Origin: Diadema setosum
Taxonomy: Eukaryota > Echinodermata > Echinoidea > Diadematoida > Diadematidae
Length of the DNA: 64,000 nucleotides
Reading direction: 5' to 3'
Assembly (NCBI GenBank): GCA_033980235.1
Contig: CM067059.1
Location: 17,866,100 to 17,930,099, forward strand
The notes under the pieces are model-generated. The model did not search any database. It was given only the letters and a program-made list of their open reading frames with translations, and was not told where the DNA came from. Position 1 is the stretch's first letter, and every line of letters starts with the position of its first letter. Made by a program: the position numbers and the translations under genes. This document shows positions 1-10,460 of the stretch, piece after piece.

Positions 1-249
1 TACCTGGCAATTTACAGTAAACGACGCATGTTTCTATGTTATTTTGAAATCATCGCGATCTCGCCGGGTGACAGTAGCGAAAAATAGTTGAATAACGCAT
101 GTTAAGCTACTTAATCGGTGTTAATAAAAAGAAACAAATGCATGGGATGACAATTTGAATAGATTTGGGTTCATTATCACAATTTTAACAACGCATTTCA
201 CAATGAAGATTTTTCTTTCTTTCAGAATGGTCTACGAGGTACAGATTTG
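1..249 (+). repeat. Direct repeat, copy A, exon-like 3' end
   Basis: This block recurs at 453-696 with small indels; the offset is 452 bases at its start and 447 at its end. It ends with a pyrimidine tract and CAG (a plausible splice acceptor at 224-225). After that an open frame runs from 226 through copy A to a TAA at 355-357, 43 codons, reading N-G-L-R-G-T-D-L and then a lysine- and histidine-rich stretch. The block may begin left of the window. It could be part of a host exon or of an unknown repeat; I do not recognise the protein. Confidence 0.7.
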
Positions 250-452
250 CGTAAAAAGGATCACAACCTTTTAAATTCAATCCTGTTGCATATTTTTCAA
301 GAACGGGATGTACAAGATGCGAAGAGATTTCCGGAAGAAAATAAACCGCATTTTTAATCCCTTTGGGGGCAACGATCATACATTGTATAAAATTACAGCC
401 GAAATGATTCATGAAATCATTGCATTCCCGCTGGGCACCAACAGCGTAAAAA

Positions 453-696
453 TACCTCGCAAGTTACGGTAAACGACGCATGTATGTTACTCTGAAATCA
501 TCGCGATCTCGCCAGTTGACAGTAGCGTAAAAATAGTTGAATAACGCATGCTAAGCTACTTAATCGGTGTTCAGAAAAAGAAACAAACGCATGAGATAAT
601 TTGAATAGATTTGGGTTTGTTCATTATCACAATTTTAACGCATTTTACAATGAAGATTTTTCTTTCTTTCAGAATGGTCTACGAGGTACAGATTTG
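453..696 (+). repeat. Direct repeat, copy B, abutting DIRS-A gag
   Basis: Second copy of the block at 1-249. Similarity stops at about 696, where gag-like sequence of DIRS-A begins. The acceptor-like CAG is at 670-672. The frame that follows (N-G-L-R-G-T-D-L, from 673) runs without a break into the gag-like frame. Between the two copies, 250-452 holds the tail of the copy A frame and AT-rich sequence. Confidence 0.7.
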
Positions 697-1484
697 ACAG
701 CCGATTTCCAGACTGAATATGCCCGGGTCGCGCAGGAGCCGAAACTCTGCTCCCCTGCATCTTTGCGGAGGGACTTTCAGTTCCCCCACGGGGATTTTCA
801 AAAATTTCAATCCCGGAATCCCTTTCCCCCGAGATTCTCTGTGTCACTGACCGGAAACCCGGTGGAAACCCCCTGCGGGGGCAGGAGTACAGGGAGAGGG
901 ACAAACAATGGGCCAGGGTAGCCGAACTGGCTCGTATGGCCATGCGCCTGGCGGCCTATGGAGGGTCCGTGGCTAACCTCCTTACTCAGGCCGATCAATA
1001 CCAGGTTTCCTCGGAGGATAAGCAGGAATTAATGTCCATCCTCTTGGCCATATCGGAGGCCCAGTGGTCACAGGCATGCAGGGCGGCTCTTTATACCTCC
1101 CGCCGGAGGCGCACCATGGCCCTGCAGGCCATGGGTTTCCCGCCCCGGGATGCAGACCAGATTGGGACATCCATCCCTTTCCACGGGCCCTACCTTTTTG
1201 CAGGCGGAGCCATCCAGGTGTTTGATGATGAGTGTGCCTACAGAAAGAGGGCCGACGAAACGGCCGCCCAGTTCCTTCAGCCCCGCCAAGGTGGGCAGAG
1301 GAACGTGCGGAGGGCTGACCTGGCCCGCCCACCTGCGGGACAGCAGGTGACAGTCACAGTGCCCGGGCCGACCCTGCACCCCTCCAGTAACAGGGGGCAT
1401 GCGCGGTCGAAGCCCTCCAGGGGTCGACGTCGGGGGGCTTTTAAGTCCCACCGCGGAGCCCCCAAAAATGGGCAGAGCTTTTGA
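697..1484 (+). pseudogene. DIRS-A gag-like ORF, frameshifted
   Basis: Two overlapping frames make one gag-like protein. The first (to 921) is charged and proline-rich. The second is open from about 880 to 1484 and contains M-A-M-R-L-A-A-Y-G-G, followed by a helical segment with I-S-E-A-Q-W and an Arg-rich stretch (T-S-R-R-R-R). It ends in a basic, glycine/arginine-rich tail. The frame change lies in a C run near 869-873 and fits a one-base loss. The tail overlaps the start of the reverse transcriptase frame by 86 bases, as is usual in DIRS elements. No zinc knuckle is seen. The gag assignment rests on position and composition. Confidence 0.65.
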
Positions 1485-2880
1485 CTTCTTCCGAGCATTG
1501 GGTCCTCCGGGCCCGGTCGGTTGCCACCTGCAGGCGTTCCTGCCGGCCTGGGCCGCCATCACAGACAAATTTGTGCTATCCGTCGTCCAGAATGGGTTCA
1601 TGATAGGCCTATCCGACCCGCTCCCGGACGGCTCACTCAGGGCCCTCTCCCCTCCAGGTGCGCGGCTTTTCCGTTCCAATATGGCCAGCGAAATTGCAGC
1701 GCTCCTCGGGAAGCAGGCCATAGAGCGGATGGTAGTTCACCCCCGCCTGTGCCTCTCACCGTTGTTCATGGTTCCCAAACGCTCGGGGAAGTTTCGTATG
1801 ATTTTGAATCTCAAGGCCATAAATCAATTCATCCAGCCAGTACACTTCCGCATGGAAACTCTGGCCTCGATTCTACCCATGTTCAGGCCCGACGATTGGG
1901 CAGTGTCCATCGATCTAGCTGATGCTTACCATCATGTTCCGATTGCCCGCCCGTCCCGGAGGCTATTAGGCTTCACCCTCGCGGGACAGGCCTATCAGTT
2001 CAGGGCGCTCCCCTTCGGGTTAAAGCCTGCCACCCGTCTGTTTACAAGACTGGTTTCGGCGGTCACCGCCCTTCTACGGCAAAGAGGGATAAGGGTATTC
2101 TGTTATCTCGACTGGTTGATAACTGCAAGCAGCCCTCATTTGCTGATGGCACATCAGAACTTCACCCTTTTGGTTGCGCAATCCCTAGGCTTCCTTATAA
2201 ACTGGGAAAAGTCTGCACTGACATCGACCCGGCTCCCTACATTCCTAGGCGCCGAGATCGACTTGCCGAACCAGCTGGCTCGTCCTACTCCGGAGCGGGT
2301 CAGGACGATTCTAGCCGCCGCAAGGTCCCTGCGGAACAGGCCGGCTGCTCCCGCGAGGACTTGGCTCCAGTTTTTTTGGTATCTCGCGAGCTTGGTGGAC
2401 ATGCTCCCCGACAGTCGCCTGCACATGCGGCCGTTGCAAATTCACGTCCTGCAGGCGTACAGACAGAACATGGATCCGCTCTCTACATCGATCCTAGTCT
2501 CCGATCGCATCCGGGCTTGCTTAGTTCAATGGATGCGCCAACCATTCCTCAACCAGGGCAAGCCCCTCAGAGCGCCCCTGCCCTCGATAACGGTAACGAT
2601 GGATGCGTCAGGGTGGGGAGCGGTGTGCGCCGGGAACATGGTCTCGGGGAATTGGGCTCACCTCCCACGTCTACTGCACATCAATCAGCTCAAGCTTCGG
2701 GCCGTGATGTTAGTGTGCAGGCACTTCTGCGCAGCCCTTGTCGGCAGGATGGGTTTGATTCAGACTGACAATGTCACGGTGGCGTCTTCAACAAACAGGG
2801 AGGTACCCACTCCATATCCCTCAATGCCCTGGCGGCCCACTCCTGGAGGTGGTGCAGGGTACAGGCGATTTCCCCTGTGA
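1399..2880 (+). pseudogene. DIRS-A reverse transcriptase / RNase H, catalytically impaired
   Basis: Open frame of 493 codons. RT motifs are in order: K-F-R-M-I-L-N-L-K (about 1791), S-I-D-L-A-D-A-Y (about 1908, first catalytic Asp) and A-L-P-F-G-L-K (about 2008). The catalytic box reads C-Y-L-D-W-L-I near 2101. DIRS enzymes normally have two Asp before W-L, so one codon is missing and with it a metal-binding Asp. The RNase H part follows: M-D-A-S-G-W-G (about 2601), then I-N-Q-L-K-L-R, where the usual catalytic Glu is Lys, then Q-T-D-N (about 2761). The frame slips near 2803 (one-base loss in a G run) and continues in another frame from before 2877. Confidence 0.88.
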
Positions 2881-3233
2881 CAGTTTACCTGCTGGGGCAG
2901 GACAATCTTATTGCCGACTTTCTTTCCAGGGGCAGGGAATTACCATCCAAGTGGATGCTACACCCCGAGGTCTTTGCATGGCTACAGACGACCATGGGCC
3001 CCGTTCAGGTCAATCTGTTGGCCTCCAGTCTGAACCACCAGCTCCGGCTCTATTGCGCCCGGTCCCGGGACCCGGAAGCTTGGATGGATGCATTCTCCTT
3101 TCCCTGGGGGGGATTTGGGGGTATGCCTTTCCCCCAATCACCCTCATTCCCCGGGTGCTGGAGGAGATCCAGGAGGACAGGGCGTCCATTCTCCTTATTA
3201 CCCCTCAGTGGCTCAGGAGGCCCTGGTTTCTAA
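2804..3233 (+). pseudogene. DIRS-A connecting region between RNase H and recombinase
   Basis: This continues the polyprotein in the frame that holds L-L-G-Q-D-N-L-I-A-D-F-L-S-R at 2886, a conserved RNase H tail in DIRS elements. Next comes the aromatic and proline-rich segment that links RNase H to recombinase (F-S-F-P-W, Y-A-F-P-P, T-P-Q-W). This segment resembles the Dam-like methyltransferase region described for DIRS elements, but I cannot confirm that by eye. A second frame slip falls in the G run near 3104-3111, after which the frame used by the recombinase is open. Confidence 0.6.
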
Positions 3234-4287
3234 TGTTAATGAACCTCCTGATGGGTCACCCCCAGGCCCTGCCGGGTCGCCTGGACCTGATCAGACAACT
3301 GTTGTCCGGGATGACGCAGAGCAACCCGACAGCATTACACCTGACTGTGTGGCCATTGTCGGGCAGGCGGTTAGGCAGGCGGGGCTCTTCCATAGGGCGG
3401 CGGAGTTCATCGCCCACGGTCCTAGAGACTCGACAGTACAGTCTTACAACTCTAGGTTTGACCGCGTATTTCGCCTGGTGCGAGGAGCAGGCGTTTAGTC
3501 CCCGGACCACGCCTCTCCACAGGATGGTCGATTTCTTCATCCACTTGTTTGATAAGGGTTTGGCTTTACGGACCATCAGGGCCTACCAATCCGTTTTTCT
3601 TAAAGAGGCCGCCCACGAAGACTTTGCTTCCTTCGTGGAGCTTGCCTGCGTTATGAGAGCGTTGGCAGGACTTCCCTTTGAGCCGTTGGCCGAGGCGTCC
3701 CTTGCCAGGCTCACCTGGAAAACTGCTTTCTTACTGGCGGTGGCCTCTGGTCACAGACAGAGCACGTTACATGCGTTGTCCACTGCGCCAGGGCACATTC
3801 GTTGGGAGCGTGATGGTGTGAGATTGATTCCGAGCCCCACCTTTATCGCCAAGAACCAAACGAGCTCCACGAAGCCAGTGGAGATTTTCCTTAGTCCGTT
3901 GATGGCTTTTTCGTCTGTTCCGGAGGACAAAGTACGATCCCTCAAATGGTACTTGGACGGGACAAAAAGCTTCAGGAAACACGATCGGCTTTTTCTGATC
4001 TGCAAGGAACCTCACCAGCCTCTCGGGATTCGGTGTCGAGATGGATAGTTAACGCTATCAAGGCGGCAGGCCCGGAAACCCTTGCGGGACCCAATCTACC
4101 CCACGCGCATGATACAAGGAGTATCAGCACATCGTGGGCCCTGTTTGCTGGTGTCAGTCAGGAGGACATTCTGAAGGCAGCGTACTGGTCCTCGGCCAAC
4201 TCTTTTATCTCTTTTTATCTGAGGGACGTCCCGGCATCTGAAGCGGTCTTGGCTTCGGCGTCCGTGACATCTAGACCCACCTCCTAA
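3111..4287 (+). pseudogene. DIRS-A tyrosine recombinase, one frameshift
   Basis: The recombinase lies in two frames joined near 4015. The N-terminal core-binding part has Y-F-A-W-C-E-E-Q and I-R-A-Y-Q-S. The catalytic part shows an Arg in S-G-H-R-Q-S-T-L-H (about 3753), H-D-T-R (about 4109; the H-x-x-R pair), a Trp in A-Y-W-S-S, and the nucleophile Tyr in F-Y-L-R-D (about 4216). All four key positions are present, and only the frameshift breaks it. In DIRS elements this enzyme inserts the circular DNA copy, replacing integrase. The stop is TAA at 4285-4287. Confidence 0.85.
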
Positions 4288-4328
4288 TTGGTGAGTTTTA
4301 ACGCTCCTCCCTTTTCTGTGTTGGTCTA

Positions 4329-4434
4329 GCATATTGTGTAGGAAAGCGGGCGGATGGTTTTTTACTGATGTAGATCATAAGAATCAGGACTGATTCTATT
4401 ATCTACGAGGTAAAAACCATCGGTCCGCTTTCGT
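4329..4434 (+). repeat. DIRS-A internal complementary region
   Basis: The right half (4373-4434) is the reverse complement of the element's right end (4613-4676), with a few mismatches. The left half (4329-4376) should be the complement of the lost left end. Both halves carry the terminal-repeat core, AAAGCGGGCGGATGG at 4343 and its inverse near 4414. In DIRS elements this block is thought to template circle formation during replication. Confidence 0.8.
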
Positions 4435-4601
4435 TCTTCCCCTCTCCCCGCGTTAGGGGTCTCCTTTCTGCGGTATTTAGAGGAAGAGCGGGCTGGCGTC
4501 CGGGTGGACGCCGGTGGGGCCCGCACACGGGGGGAGGTAGGTGGGGACGTTAAAGTCTTCTGTTGCATATAGCTCGGCACGCGCGTGCGACGCGAGGGGA
4601 A

Positions 4602-4676
4602 TAGCATATTGTTTAGGAAAGCGGACGGATGGTTTTTACCTCATAGATAATAGAATCAGTCCTGATTCTTATGATC
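4602..4676 (+). repeat. DIRS-A right terminal repeat
   Basis: The segment starts AGCATATTGT, carries GGAAAGCGGACGGATGG, and ends GATTCTTATGATC. It is inverted relative to 4373-4434 and direct relative to 4328-4362. Similarity stops at 4676, which I take as the right end. The 4435-4601 spacer between is GC-rich and non-coding. Confidence 0.75.
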
Positions 4677-4771
4677 CATAATTGTGTAATAACAACGCAA
4701 AGCATGTTCTTAACTTTCATTGGTTATATTATGATGTCGTGCTGATGTTTTTCTTTGTTTTTGATGCGTAC

Positions 4772-4846
4772 GGTTATAACGAGGTACCGGTTATAACGAG
4801 GTAATATCGCCGGTCCCACGGACCTCGTTATAACGGGGTTTCACTG
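4772..4846 (-). mobile_element. Terminus of a pogo/Tigger-like element
   Basis: Read on the minus strand from 4846 it begins CAGTGAAACCCCGTTATAAC, preceded by TA. Motifs of the CAGT-plus-A/C-rich kind with internal GTTATAACGAGG repeats are typical of Tc1/mariner-pogo ends. Only one end is seen, so it is probably a fragment. Confidence 0.5.
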
Positions 4847-4856
4847 TATAAACTTT

Positions 4857-5505
4857 CATATTGCATAGTAATCTGAGTGAGGATGTCCTTGTAGGCCATA
4901 CAATTACCTTTACAGAATTGTTTCTACCTGTAACCACTGCATTTCTTCACACATGTTCTTGTATCCCAAAAAGGTCTTACAAATAACATTAAGGATTTAT
5001 TCAGCTTTAAGAAGATATTAGTGGGTTTTTTGTTTGTTTGTTTTTTGCCAGTAGCATTAGTACTTTTCATTTTATTAGCAAAAGTGTGTAACAATCATGA
5101 CAAGCTCATTTCACACATTTTCGCATAATTTCATGTTACATGGACGAAACTTTGGCCTAAAAGTAGATAAAGTGTTCGTGGATCAGCTTAGGGTGAATGC
5201 ATGACTATGATATTTGCATGTAATTTACATTACACCCTATAATATTGCCATAATCAGATAATCATAGGGTAAAAACTGTCATTAAAAATAGTTAGCCTTC
5301 ACACTATCCACTCCAGTTGAGTACAGTAGACTACAACTGTTTACATTCTCCTGAATAAAACAGATTTGAACTATCACTGTAGCCATTATCTGTAACTGAT
5401 AATCCCTGTTGAAATGAATTTTCAGTTAATGAAGGTCAGTTATGTAAATATTAAGGGTCAAACATACTTCAGCTTCAAGACTGTGCAGCTTGAGGCAGGA
5501 GGCAT
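4857..5505 (+). repeat. 650-bp interspersed repeat, copy 1
   Basis: This non-coding block matches the reverse complement of 30940-31612 over most of its length. Shared landmarks include TCTTGTATCCCAAAAAGGTC, GTACTTTTCATTTTAT, CCTATAATATTGCCAT and GACTGTGCAGCTT. I recognise no ends, hairpins or coding capacity. The family is unknown to me. Confidence 0.75.
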
Positions 5506-5548
5506 CTTAGGACATCTGAAAAAATAACATGCAAAATCGTTCAAAGGC

Positions 5549-5700
5549 ACACACTGTAAAACGAGAAATGTTCGTGTGGATTTTAATTTCGCGAATTTCG
5601 TGAGCGCCAAGATTCGCGAAATTAAAATGCACACAAATGTTCTTGTCTACACTATGTGCATTGAATGCCAGTGGCAGTTCGCAAAATTTTCATGCTGCAA
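5549..5700 (+). repeat. R6 palindromic repeat, copy 1
   Basis: It has a long imperfect hairpin: TTTTAATTTCGCGAATTTCG pairs with a run ending CGCGAAATTAAAATGCAC. The same family occurs inverted at 24737-25005 and partly at 51920-52077. Short cysteine-rich open frames across it are chance readings of the repeat. Confidence 0.7.
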
Positions 5701-7201
5701 AAAAGGCTGTCAGCTCCAATGTGGGAAAAATTCATGCCGTGAATATATCACATTTTACAGTAGACCCGGTGGTTTGGTCAAATGCGTATGCGGGCGCACG
5801 GCACAAGTTTCCACAGAGACCTATGCTATCGATTCCTCTTTATCGCTTAAGCTTTGACCCATTTCCATGAGTCCGAAGAAGTCCACTGTTGTCAGTGGTC
5901 CGATCACAGTTCGGGCTCGTGATTCAGCTGATGATGACAGCTTTAGCAAACTTCTTCTGTGACGTCATACTAAGAAGCACGCACACTGGCATCACTACAG
6001 ACTGCATGATGTGCAGATGAGGCAACTAAGGCAAAGTTACCTAGCAACACCTACGCGCTTTACTCTTGATGACAGCTCAACTTCGGCAATCTTTGTATCA
6101 ATGCTAACGGTGATTGGCACTATCATCTAACAGCGCCCCCACAACTACCTGGTCTATGCACCTTTAAGCTTGTCTCATATTTAAACCTACAGCTTCAGAG
6201 AAAATGCAGCAAAATCAACTGAGATATAGTAGCTTCCAGAATGTTGTCAAGTCGAGGCATGAATGGGGAGAAAATCACCTCTCACAGATACACTTTGCAT
6301 TTAATTACAATTTCCAATGTAATGATGTCATCAAATTGTAAAACAATGATGCTGACTCGAAAGACAATTGTCCAAAGTACAACATACATGTATGCGAATT
6401 TGGGAATAATATTGAGCAAAAATGAATGAGATGTATGCAAATGAATGTCAGAAACAGTACATCATGAAATTCAGTCCTACTTTTTTTTTTTCAGATGACA
6501 ATATGATGTCATGCTATTTTAATCAAAATGTTGATACATGAAATGTTATTTACAATTCATATGCTTTTGGAATATGCAATAAAAACAAAGGGTTCCTGGG
6601 CATTATGAAGAGCTATCATGGCAGAATAAACAAAGGCATTTTTTTTTTTTTTTTATTTGCACATAGATGAGCATGCGGGATTTCAACTTTGATGCTCGCG
6701 TATTACTATGTTATTGGTCAAGATTGACTGGAAATCAATAGATATTAAGGCTGGCTGTATCAGGAATCCAAATCAGTCAAAAAAAGTGCATTTTCATGTT
6801 GCTTGTGCGCAGTGTGTGCGAAAACGCGTGGACTGACACACATGCACAGAAATTTTTGAAATGAGTAAAATTGTCTAAAACATTTAGCAAATCGGTCGAA
6901 AAGCTGTTTTGAACATTTTTAAATCTCAAACTTTACATCCACTTACAATGGTAAAGTTATGACATTCAGTTATGAAGATGTGATCTATCATTTGACATGT
7001 TAAAATCACAAAATAGCGCCGAGATGTCACAGATACGTTGATGTCATGAAAAGATGTCTTTTCATCGAGATGTGGACATGTTATACGATGACTGAAAATT
7101 TCATGTTAATTGGTCATACCATTGTTGAGATACTGCATTCATAAAATTCTTCAGAAAGGAAGAAGAAAAATTAAGAAAACAGAGATTTTGTACGAACACA
7201 A
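5701..7201. other. Intronic or intergenic DNA without recognised features
   Basis: AT-rich DNA with T runs at about 6481 and 6640. No convincing exon, RNA gene or repeat end was found. Confidence 0.5.
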
Positions 7202-9063
7202 TAGGTGATACACCGTTAGTGTATCACCTAAAAAGGAAGATTTCATACAGATACAATAGATCATACGCCAATCAGCGTATCACCTAAATATTGTGGATTG
7301 TTCTCACTCTCCCAGTTTTTGAGCATTTGACATGAGATTTGGTATATATGACTATTGTCATTTTGAGATGTGCAAAACATATCTTTTGTAAGTGGTGAAC
7401 AATAAATTGTCATGTTAATTATATTTTTTATGCCTCCGCCACGAAGTGGTGCCAGAGGCATTATGTTTTCGGGTTGTCTGTCCGTACGTCCGTCCGCTTT
7501 CGTTTTCGCGATAACTTGAGTAATATTGACTGGAATTTTACTAAACTTGGTCCAAGTATAAAGTATGAATGGGCAATTATTTAGATTTTGGGTGAAATCG
7601 GCCAAAGGTCAAGGTCAAATCATGAAATTGTATCCGTTTACGCGATAACTCAAGACTGGATTGAGCAAATTTCACCAAAGTTTGTCGGAGGATGATGGGA
7701 CAATTACTTGCTTAGTTTTGTAATGAAATCGGACAGAGGTCAAAGGTCAAAGATCAAGGTCAAATCCTAAAATTTATCTGTTTACGTGATAACTCAAAAC
7801 TGGATGAAGCAGCTTTCACCAAACTTGGTCCAAGGATGATGTATGATGGGGCAATTAGTTGAGTAGATTTTAGTGACGTTGGCAAGAGGTCAAAGGTCAA
7901 AAGGTCGAGGTCAAATGCTAAAAATGTTGCTATTTCCCCCATATCTATGCAATGCCCAAAGGTATTTTCTTGAAACTTAGTGTAGACATGTACTACTGCG
8001 TAAAGATTTTCCAGAGAGAGTTTCATGTCATAAGGTCAAAGGTCAAAAGGTCAAAGGTTAGGTGAAAATGTTGCAATATCACTTTTCTCGCAAATGGTTC
8101 AATGTATCTTCGTGGAACTTGGTACATACGCATGTACTGACTGGCAGGGATTATCTAGGGAATTTAGGGGTCATGGGTCAATAGGGATCAAAGGTCAAGG
8201 TCAACTCCTCAAAATTTTACTATTTCCCTCAAATACTAGTATATGCAATGCTTGCATTATAAGTTTTAAAACTTAATATATACATGCATTACCTAATGGA
8301 GATTCTCCGGGAAATTTCCAGCCAGAAGGTCAAAGGTTAAGGGTCAAATGCCAGGTTTCAATGCCCCCCCCCAAAAAAAAAAAAAAAAATCTATTTTGTA
8401 CTGTAATTACACTTTCTTCATACCTTGGAAATTACTCAATGCATAAAACAGGGTCCGTCAGAAGTCAAGTAAAAATTCTCAATTCCCCAAATATGTGTAC
8501 CTGCACTCTTAGACAATTATAGCCAACCCAGTTCAAGGAAAGTGAACATTCAAGATATTTCTGACAAACCTGTCATTTCAATATTTTGCCAGTTATGTGA
8601 ACCTGTGATCAAACATTTTGAAGACATTGTACTACACCTATTGGGAGAATCATGCATTATGGCGGAAGCATCAGTCGCCATAGCGACATTTCTAGTTTTT
8701 AATCAAAAGCATACAAAAATTTGTGGATTTAATTAGGTCCTTCAGTTTTTTAGCATTGGACTTGAAATTTGACACGTGCCTGCTTTACAATGGATGTGCA
8801 AACTTCATCTTTTGTCAGTGTCAAACAGTGTTGCTTTAGTAACATTTTTTTAATGAAAATTGTACAAATTACCAGCGGATGTCATTCACTTCATTAGTTT
8901 TTCTGCATTAGACTTGAAATTTGACACATGTGACTAATTCTTATATGAGCAAAACATGTACCTGTAATCAATGTTGAACAATGCATTTCCATGGTAACAT
9001 ATCTTTTAGCTAACTCCTTCAGTTTTAGGTGGGGTTACTAATCACACTTAGTTATACTTCTAG
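7202..9063 (+). mobile_element. R3 repeat, interrupted by R1 copy 1
   Basis: It begins near a 12-bp perfect hairpin, TAGGTGATACAC/GTGTATCACCTA (7202-7230). It carries the R3 unit (GAGCATTTGAC..., GTGAACAAT...) up to 7428, resumes after the R1 insertion at about 8698, and ends near 9063 with AATCAC...TTCTAGA. R3 units of about 150 bp also form the array at 25585-26963. Flank-to-flank continuity across R1 shows that R1 inserted later. Confidence 0.6.
7429..8695 (+). mobile_element. R1 repeat copy 1 (Helentron-like, non-autonomous)
   Basis: The 5' end is ATGCCTCCGCC at 7430, after a T run. The 3' end has the near-inverse GGCGGAAGCAT (8661-8671), then the hairpin GTCGC-CATA-GCGAC (8674-8687), then CTAG (8692-8695) followed by T. 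A subterminal inverted repeat plus a 3' hairpin and CTRR-T end is the Helentron/Helitron pattern. The interior is non-coding, with AGGTCA-rich degenerate units. It is very similar to R1 copy 4 (19238-20582). Confidence 0.7.
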
Positions 9064-9365
9064 ATTTCTTTGTTGAATTGATGACAGGAAAGTAAGTGGC
9101 AGAAAGAAAAGAGTGAAGCAAACTGTTGCATTTGAAGTTGACAGCTAGAAAAACAATCATCAGGATTAGTTGATTTGCTCAGTGAGCTCTAGGCCTACAG
9201 AATTTTTTCACTGTCATGCTTTGATCTTTAAATAGAGTCACAATATGTGCACTGCATATTTACTCTAGTATGTTAAAAAATATTACCCTTCTTACATTTT
9301 ATTTATTTTAAGTGACAAAAAGGAGACATGGGTTGACTACACCTGTCTTTCTGTTACCCCTCCAG
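9064..9365. other. MTR intron, no feature seen
   Basis: AT-rich intron sequence up to the splice acceptor at 9364-9365. Nothing else was recognised. Confidence 0.5.
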
Positions 9366-9534
9366 GGACTCAGAAGTGGTACCATTGTCCTGGCCACAGT
9401 GAAGGGAGATGTTCACGACATTGGGAAGAACATTGTTGGAGTTGTGCTGGGCTGTAACAACTACCGGGTTATTGACCTTGGGGTCATGACCCCTTGTGAG
9501 AAGATCTTGCAGACTGCCATCCAGGAAAAAGCAG
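9366..9534 (+). CDS. MTR: Methionine synthase exon: cobalamin-binding domain, first part
   Basis: This exon encodes the start of the B12-binding Rossmann-like domain of methionine synthase, the cytosolic enzyme that moves a methyl group from methyltetrahydrofolate to homocysteine through cobalamin. It contains G-D-V-H-D-I-G-K at about 9408-9431. The His of this D-x-H-x-x-G motif is the lower axial cobalt ligand (His759 in E. coli MetH). It continues with G-V-V-L-G-C-N-N and D-L-G-V-M-T-P, as in animal MTR. The acceptor is CTCCAG ending at 9365; a second AG at 9372-9373 is possible. The donor is GTCAGT at 9535, phase 1. Preceding exons lie upstream of the window. Confidence 0.95.
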
Positions 9535-10460
9535 GTCAGTAAGAATTTTCTCAGTGAATTTTGTCCTAACTTTTCTCACTATATCTTCATAATTGTAGAG
9601 ATACGCGTGGGGAGGGCATCACCCAGTTGCACTCCTGTGGGCTTTTTCTCACAGTCCTGTTGTTGCGACTGTCATCACCATCATTGCCACACATTATACT
9701 CAAACATAGGGAGATTTCAACTATTGGTGTATAGTTCCGATCTGACTTCAGCAGCTTTATTTTTGTAACCAAAGTTACATATTCACCAAATCATTACGTG
9801 TCACAAGATATTTCAGACTTTGAAGACGATACACTTGGACTGACTGATGATGATCACCAGCTCATCATCATTTTCAGACAATTTTCTTCCCCTACATACC
9901 TAGGTCTGTACTTGGCGAGGTCTAAAATCCCACTCCATTCCCACACTCAAAAAGCTAACCTCCACAACTAAGGACAAAAGAAGACAATTTCCCAAGTTAA
10001 ACACAGACCCAATTAAAAACTCATCCAAGGTGGCCAACTTAATTCCCTAACAAAACATTTTATACTGCTATTAAGTTCCTTAGCTGTGGATACAGAGAAG
10101 GCACAATGCACAAAGAGCTATACCCCCTTCCTTGTTATCTACCACAGGTAATCCTTCAATAGTCCCAACTCAATTGCCCACCAAAATAAAACCCAAACAA
10201 AGAGCAGCTCAATTAACACTAACAACAATACCTGCATTTTAACTGCAATCTCCAGTTTCTTGTACTGGTTTACACCTGATCAAAAATTCCAACTAACAGC
10301 AAAATCTAACACTATATCCCTCACAAAGTGTGAATTACTTCATAATGAAGCACACAACTTCAGGATTTTTTTTTTTTTTAATGATACATTATGTAGTTAA
10401 TACAGTTTTTAGACTGATAAAGCAAAACACACAACCCACAACATATTTTATATATCAATA
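9535..10460. other. MTR intron, no recognised features
   Basis: Start of the 6.75-kb intron between exons at 9534 and 16285. AT-rich, with a T run near 10367; nothing identified. Confidence 0.5.

Larger units (their letters stand above)
697..4676 (+). mobile_element. DIRS-A: decayed, 5'-truncated DIRS-type tyrosine-recombinase retrotransposon
   Basis: Order on the + strand: gag-like protein, reverse transcriptase, RNase H, a connecting region, then tyrosine recombinase. This is the DIRS order, with no integrase or LTR. The 3' end has DIRS geometry: an internal complementary region (4329-4434) and a right terminal repeat (4602-4676). The left terminal repeat predicted from the internal region is not found upstream of gag, so the 5' end is lost. 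The reading frame is broken at about 870, 2803, 3108 and 4015, and catalytic residues are missing, so the copy is not autonomous. It is more GC-rich than its surroundings. Confidence 0.9.

Noticed and set aside
5576..5870. Cysteine-rich small protein (75-93 codons).
   Set aside because: It lies across the R6 palindromic repeat, has no splice or start context, and is not conserved in the other R6 copies.
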